This document shows positions 58,387 through 64,000 of a DNA stretch of 64,000 nt, one piece after another. Position numbers and translations under genes: made by a program. A model generated the notes under the pieces. It saw nothing but the letters and a program-made list of their open reading frames with translations, did no database searches and had not been told where the DNA came from. Source of the stretch: Cinnamomum chago (lineage: Eukaryota; Streptophyta; Magnoliopsida; Laurales; Lauraceae); NCBI GenBank assembly GCA_038049695.1, contig CP142459.1, positions 70,541,001 to 70,605,000 on the forward strand, given 5' to 3'. Within the stretch, counting starts at the first letter, position 1. The number at the start of each line of letters is the position of its first letter.

Positions 58387-58612
58387 ATTATCACTATGTT
58401 ATTTTATTTTTATTTTTTATTTTTTGATAACGTAGGGTTTTTAGCCTTTTGGGCTAGATTAATCCCTACGAACCCATGAGAGAAAGTCGGATAAAATTTT
58501 CCTATAACCCCAATATAATAGTATAATTTTGAACCTACAGTCTCAAAATGCAAACCGTAATTGCCCTAGTCCAACTGACATATCCTTTAAAGTCATTATC
58601 ACTGTATTATTT
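58387..58612 (-). mobile_element. tRNA-derived SINE, copy 2
   Basis: Same family and strand as the copy 1 kb away: GTCAGTTGGACTAGGG (A box region), ACTGTAGGTTCAAAATT (worn B box), TCGTAGGGATTAATCTAGCC, and an A-rich tail. ATTATCACTATGTTATTT (58387-58404) and ATTATCACTGTATTATTT (58595-58612) flank it, an 18-bp duplication with two differences. Confidence 0.8.
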
Positions 58613-59160
58613 AGGAGGCCAAATGATAAATGAAACTTCTCATGAACATCACCAAGACACCAACATCACTATCACCATCCACCAGGAACCAAGGAAATGG
58701 ATAACATGGTGATGTGTCCCCCACTACATTATCCAGGACATTGTCTACCCATGAATTGTAATCATTAAAAATTATAAAAGTTTATCGTCCGTTGTCAATC
58801 ACTAGATTTGGAAATTAATGATCTGGCCATCCACTAATTTTTATTTATTTCATCCATCCACTTAGATTGGTTAGGTCAGATGGCTACTGATAACCAATCA
58901 CTAGCTTATGCTTGATGTCTAATCGAAGAATCATCCTTTTATCTGAAGAGGCCACGTAGCTACTTTTGACAGGTGTATGTTCTTCAGGCAGTCATCTTAG
59001 TTGAATAATTCACTGAGAAATTACCGTAAAATAAAACTAGAAAGGCAGTGGTTGTGGAAAGGGTAAAAATGCTTTTTGATGAAGTAAAAATGATTTTTGT
59101 AATTTAAAATAAATAACAACAAGTGGTAAAAAATGGAGTGGAATATTTTTATCAAAAAGT

Positions 59161-59295
59161 CTACACACCCCGGGATTTATACCCCGACTGGGATCCCGGG
59201 GTGCATATGGACCGTTGGATCCCAGCCACCCCTGGGAACCAACGGTCCATATGCACTCCGGGATCCAGTCGGGGTATGGATCCCGGGGTGCGTAG
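59161..59295. repeat. 135-bp near-perfect palindrome
   Basis: Arms of about 60 bp (59161-59220 and 59237-59295) pair with roughly 88-90 percent identity. They share CACCCCGGGAT, ATACCCCGACTGG, GCATATGGACCGTTGG and their complements. The 16-bp centre CCCAGCCACCCCTGGG pairs with itself, so the hairpin closes almost to the tip. It is GC-rich in an AT-rich surround. It could be a foldback-type MITE, but I found no target duplication. Confidence 0.85.
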
Positions 59296-62132
59296 CACGG
59301 CTCTTTTTTTATGGCTAATAAAGTAAAAGTAGAAAGAAAGTTTGGACCCACTTTGCATTTCCACTTGTTGTGACCACCAAAATAAGTACACTTTCTGCTC
59401 TCATATTCATTATACTATTGGCCAAGTGTTAAGCTCATTACCCATGCACAATGCATTTTGGGAATGAACGACTAGGATCTTTTAAGATGATATGATTTCT
59501 TCTATTAAAAAGATGTTAGCTATCAAACCATAAAATAAAGCAAAACAACGGTAGTGTGAGATTTTCGATTTTCGTCTTTATTTCAAGAGTCCCAATTAGT
59601 GGACAGTGGGATTGGGAATCTTACACCGTCCTTGTTTAGATTCTTGTAGGTGAAAAAATTGCCTAGTTGTTATTTTCTTCTTTTGTATTACTTATAATGT
59701 TTTGTATTACATTTTTATGTTTATATATTATTGCATTTAGATTTCCAAAAGCATTAAATTTGACTATTCTTTATTTTTTTAATGGAACAAGCTCATGTGT
59801 TGAATCAATATTCTATTGAGCTGCCCAATTTTCCAAACAATGATTTTTATATATTTTTACAACTTGACACATGCTTATTAACTATTTTCTTATTATTATA
59901 CCCCAACCTAGGGGCTGAGACCCAAAGGAGCCCAAAATACGGAAAAAGGGAGCCCACAAAGGTGGAAAGTGTGGTGTACCTAGAGATTAATCTTGACAAG
60001 TTGTGTGAGATGCAAGGTTGTCAACCAAGCAAGCAACCCCTTGTTCTTAACTATTTTATTGTTATTTGTTATTTACTCCCACAACATTTCCCCTTAATAA
60101 TGGAAGAAAAGCACATTTTTAACCACTCAAAAAAAAAAAAAAAGGAGAGAGAGAGAGAGAGAAGCACATTTTTAAATCTTTTATAATAATATAGTGATAT
60201 TTTCATCATTGAACTATCAAAATTATTTGCAATAATCATTTGAACTGCTTTATTCTATATGTATCGAAATGCATCTATTGTAATAAGATAAAAGGGGGAA
60301 ATTAGATTTGCCTCAGGGCAAGAAATCTTAAGAAAGACTTCTATACTTTCAAGTCATAGATGACCTATTTTCAGCTAAATAAATAACTCTATGAGTCTTA
60401 TTTTTGTTATACCATTTCCCCTCTATGAATTTGATGGAATCTTCTTTCTTCTCAATGTAGAAGAGGTTAGTAAAATTCCCATAGAACTATACATTTCTTT
60501 ATTAGTACAACTCTTCAATAAGTAGAGCATCACACACACAAAGGGTTGAGTACCTCTGCGCCCTTCATATATACACATGTGTGCACTTTGGTGGGGCCTG
60601 ATTAAGGGTGTCTGATGTAGGACTGAAAGATTTGAATGACCTACTTTTATATAAAATCTTAGGCTCATCGGATCATTCTAACCTTTCGAGGCACACAAGT
60701 TAACAATTTTATGACTTAAAAATTGAGATTTCAACTGTTGATCCAATGGCTAGTCTACTTGGATCAATGTAAATCTATGATTTCGATGAGATTATAAGAG
60801 ATAATTGTATGTAGTCAATCGACTAAAAGGTGAGGTGGGCTCGCCAGGACTTGTACATCGGCTCTTTCAACGTTTTTTTCTTTTTTACTCGGCTCAATGG
60901 CTAAGTAGGAGAGGAGTAAAGCCACCCAACATGAATCGATTCTTAATGGGTGGGACGAGAATAACAGCCTTTACCACTAGATCATCCTTAAAATCCCAGC
61001 TCTTTCAACCTTGTATAATGTATGTATGCAATCTTTCCAATTTTCTTACACTAACATGATAGCAGGCCAATGTATGTTTAAGAACTTTACATATAGAATG
61101 GAGTGAAGTAAAGCCTCAAATAGTAAAGAAATAAAGTATAAGTGGGTTGCAATGATATTTTGTATTTAGTTGTTCGGTAGGAATTCTTTTTTTAGTTTTA
61201 TTTAAAAAGTGGGTATTTTTTAATTTTTTAGTGGAGATAAGTGGTTGATTTTTATTTTTATTTTATTTTTCTTTTAAGGAAAGAAGAGAATTTTTAAAAT
61301 GTACTTCACTTTCGAAGCTGGCAGAAAGTCCTGTAACTTGATCTCCAAGCGGATAAGGGACAGCGGCTTGTCGTTTCTCATTTTTCTCCAAGCTGACTCA
61401 TCTCCACCTCGCCCTCGCCACGTGTCAGCACCCAACAGCGCCAAACACAGTTTTGATGACGAAGCCGCCAGCAATCGAAGTCGTGAGATTCGGATAAGAA
61501 TTAAAGTCCGAGGTGGGCAGTACACGTGGAAGAAAACTAAGAATAGTCACGTCATCTTGTAATGGATTCTGACATGTAGGACGACTTCATTTCGAGCACG
61601 ACTGTGTTTTTTGGGTATTGGACCATTGACGAGGAGGCCAAGTGGGTTGTGGTTGCCTCATGCCTGGCTCAGGCTGGTATGCGTTTTGGTTTTATAGCCG
61701 CTGGCGCTTATTGATGTGTTTGTAAGTTGTTTTCTTTTCTTTTCTGGTGTGGACGACACATTTCAGATAAGCTTGGCATCACATCAAAATACCTTTTTGG
61801 ACTATAGAGCCCCGGATTCATGGGAGAAACGTGGAGAGATCATTGGCCTTGATTTTCGTTTTTGTTTTTTGGGCCAGTCATCATTGCAAGTAGGACTGAT
61901 ATCAATCACCATTTTTAAATTTTCTTCAATCATACAAGAGCCACAGTTCTTTAATTTCTTGGATTCACTACCAGTGGCTGTAATACATTTGGGAGCTTTT
62001 TGCTTGTCCAGCGGCAAGCATTACAGTTCGTGTGTGTCGGTATCTTTATTTTGAGCTTGTTTGTTGGCTCACTCATTTTTATATGTGCTATGTCCTTCAT
62101 TTCGAGTGATACCTCTGACGTAACCCTGACCA
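59296..62132. other. gene-free DNA
   Basis: No gene recognised. A short GA run lies at about 60148-60162. A 300-bp patch at 61300-61560 is richer in CG than its surroundings and carries open frames on both strands, but neither resembles a known family. Confidence 0.45.
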
Positions 62133-62552
62133 TAGAAAGTAAATGGATCCCAGTTCTCTGATTAGGTCGAAATTTTAATCCGTTGAATACTAGATTTAGA
62201 TCCTAATAGGTAAATGGATTCGGACCGGTGTCCCTTTTCGACCCATGACTTACATGGATTCGGATCCACTTGATTTGGACCTATAGACTCACATATTAGT
62301 TCAATTTTTTTTAAAAATCCCTCCTAAAATTTAGTGTTTTTTTTTTTCTCATGTCTTTTTCTATCTAAATCCGAAACGGTTCCTTAAACAAAATCGGTTC
62401 CGATTTCGATTCCATCTTTTTATTAACGGTTCCGGTTCCGGACTAAGAAATCAATTTCAAACTCGTTCCGATCTCATTTTTTCGTTAACAGTTTCGGTTC
62501 TGGATCCACTATGATCCGAACCGAACCTGACCCCACTGGCATTCCTACCTAA
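62133..62552. mobile_element. worn copy of the TAGGGATGTAAATG hAT-like family
   Basis: It starts near AAAGTAAATGGATCCCAGTT and ends near CTGGCATTCCTACC, with family phrases between, such as ACATATTAGTTCAATTTTTT and ATTAACGGTTCCGG. Ends are degraded and no duplication was found. Non-coding. Confidence 0.45.
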
Positions 62553-64000
62553 CCAGATGAGCATGATAGGACAAATAATATCATAATTATGAGCTCTACT
62601 CATTGCTGCATCTAAAACTCCATTTGGATCCATCTAAATCTAGCTAACACTCAGGCTATGGATTTGAAAATTCTGGGACGTGGGGCTAGCCATGATTTCA
62701 TGGTTGATTTAAAGAGGAGACATTCGAATCTTTCTCGCAAGATTGTGTGTGGCGACTGGTGAGAAATCCACCCTAAGTTTTTTATACGGATGACACCTGA
62801 TTACATCTAATCATTAAACTTGTTTCACACACTGAAAATAACATCCCCCAAATTGATAACAATTCCATTAGTTGCAACAATGATTGTGTTGTGGGGCGTG
62901 TTAGGGGACGGGGTGGTTGTGATGGACAATTTTTATTAAGACCCATCATGGCTACATAACTTTCTGTATGAGAACTTCATCATTTCACTTTTGAACCAGT
63001 CACTAGTATAGTTGCAAGGCTGACATAAATATTCTGGGCACGTTTATACACAGTTGTTTCTCTTCCTGGAAAGTAAGCGTGCGAGAAATTTTCATGTTTA
63101 GCAAGCCACTTCTTAATAAGAAAAAGTGAAAATTTCCTGCAATTCCATGTAAAATCGTTTCCGATACAGTAGGTTAAAAAAACCTTTGAAATGAGCTCCA
63201 AAGATGGAAATTTATGGTGAAGCAAGTTTAATAAAAAAGTAATAAAGAGAGAATTGGTGGAAAGAGGAGATGTAGAGGAGTCGTAGACTGATTGTTGATG
63301 GCTGAGTATTCATTTCTTATTTAGAATTTTTCCGTAATTCAATTTTCATCTTCCCTTTATTCAATTTACTTTAAAGGGGATGGAGAGCTTAATTATTTGG
63401 TAGTATATCTTTTGATATTCACCTTTAATTTTTTATTTTTAAACCACAGATAAAACATGAATGAACCAAACCATTCAATTATATGAAACAAATGCACCCC
63501 ACAACATATTTGCACAGGATTAACATCCTAAAATACATATTAAAGAGATGGGCATATATTAGCTAAGCCAATGGGATCTTATTTTCCTCCGAGCTAGCCT
63601 ATGTAAGCTCAATGGTAAGGCACATTCCTTCCACCCTTCCACAAAAACAATATGTGATTGATCCCTCGCAGTAGAGTTAATGGTTATGAACGAACTTTGG
63701 TAAGTGGTGTGGGTTTATTTATTTTTCATCAAAAGAAATGTTATTTGACGGTCAATTTTTTTTAATGAGTAATGCTACAAAACTCCCCGGGCATTTAAAA
63801 AAAAAGCTTATTTTTTAACTATTGAAAGTGTGACACGTGTCATTAATGGTACGCTTATCCATTATCTCTCCTAAAACTATGAATATTTTATAGATTCTCT
63901 TAAATCATTGGGACAGAAATTCCTCTTTTGAAATAGGGGAGTTTTTTTTAAAAATTCTCTTTTAATATTCACCTTTCATACTTCATGTTAACTGCTAACA
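62553..64000. other. gene-free DNA with a SINE-like fragment
   Basis: No gene recognised. At about 63593-63735 TAAGCTCAATGGTAAGGC and GTGATTGATCCCTCG resemble A and B boxes of a tRNA-derived SINE on the plus strand, without clear ends. Confidence 0.4.

Noticed and set aside
61299-61562. 87-codon plus and 83-codon minus overlapping frames in a CG-richer patch
   Set aside because: No family resemblance on either strand and no splice context. It might be an old promoter or gene relic, but I cannot support it.

Overview
This is nuclear DNA of a flowering plant. The evidence is genes split by GT-AG introns, a starch-granule gene of plastids (ESV1), a plant-type O-fucosyltransferase, a feruloyl-CoA-hydroxylase-like dioxygenase, AT-rich intergenic DNA, many simple repeats, and a dense load of small DNA transposons, LINE fragments and tRNA-derived SINEs. 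I cannot name the species. All coordinates were worked out by reading frames and splice sites by eye, without alignment tools.

Layout. 1-12240 has no gene I can support. It holds a three-copy tandem repeat (1767-2120), ends of a hAT-like repeat family (3369-5373), a 5'-truncated LINE with a perfect 15-bp target-site duplication (6721-7545) and simple repeats. 12241-16342 is a three-exon 2-oxoglutarate/Fe(II) dioxygenase of the F6'H type (+), with a symmetric inverted-repeat cluster just upstream of its TATA box and four small repeats or transposons packed into intron 1. 16624-20712 is intergenic with two hAT-type miniature elements and a SINE-like copy.

21172-32464 is the most striking part: an 11.3-kb Mutator-like element (MULE) bounded by ~137-bp terminal inverted repeats and a perfect 9-bp target-site duplication. 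It carries two convergent genes, like maize MuDR: a nine-exon plant-mobile-domain/Ulp1-protease (PMD-C48) fusion gene reading rightwards, and a two-exon MULE transposase reading leftwards. Between their 3' ends lies an array of 96-bp units built on the palindrome CCGATATCGG. The same palindrome sits twice in each terminal region, so the element appears to share one dyad between its ends and its centre. Each gene has one apparent break.

32465-37439 is intergenic, with the 3' end of an RTE-type LINE and a 935-bp hAT-type element with a perfect 8-bp duplication. 37440-42700 is a ten-exon O-fucosyltransferase-family gene (+). 44462-56628 is an eleven-exon ESV1 gene (-), convergent with the fucosyltransferase gene; its long introns hold LINE and MITE fragments. 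57283-64000 has no recognisable gene. It holds two copies of one SINE family with imperfect duplications, a 135-bp near-perfect palindrome and a further hAT-family copy.

The three host genes have unrelated roles (phenylpropanoid/coumarin chemistry, Golgi glycosylation, starch granule organisation) and there is no sign that they work together. The only self-contained system is the MULE.
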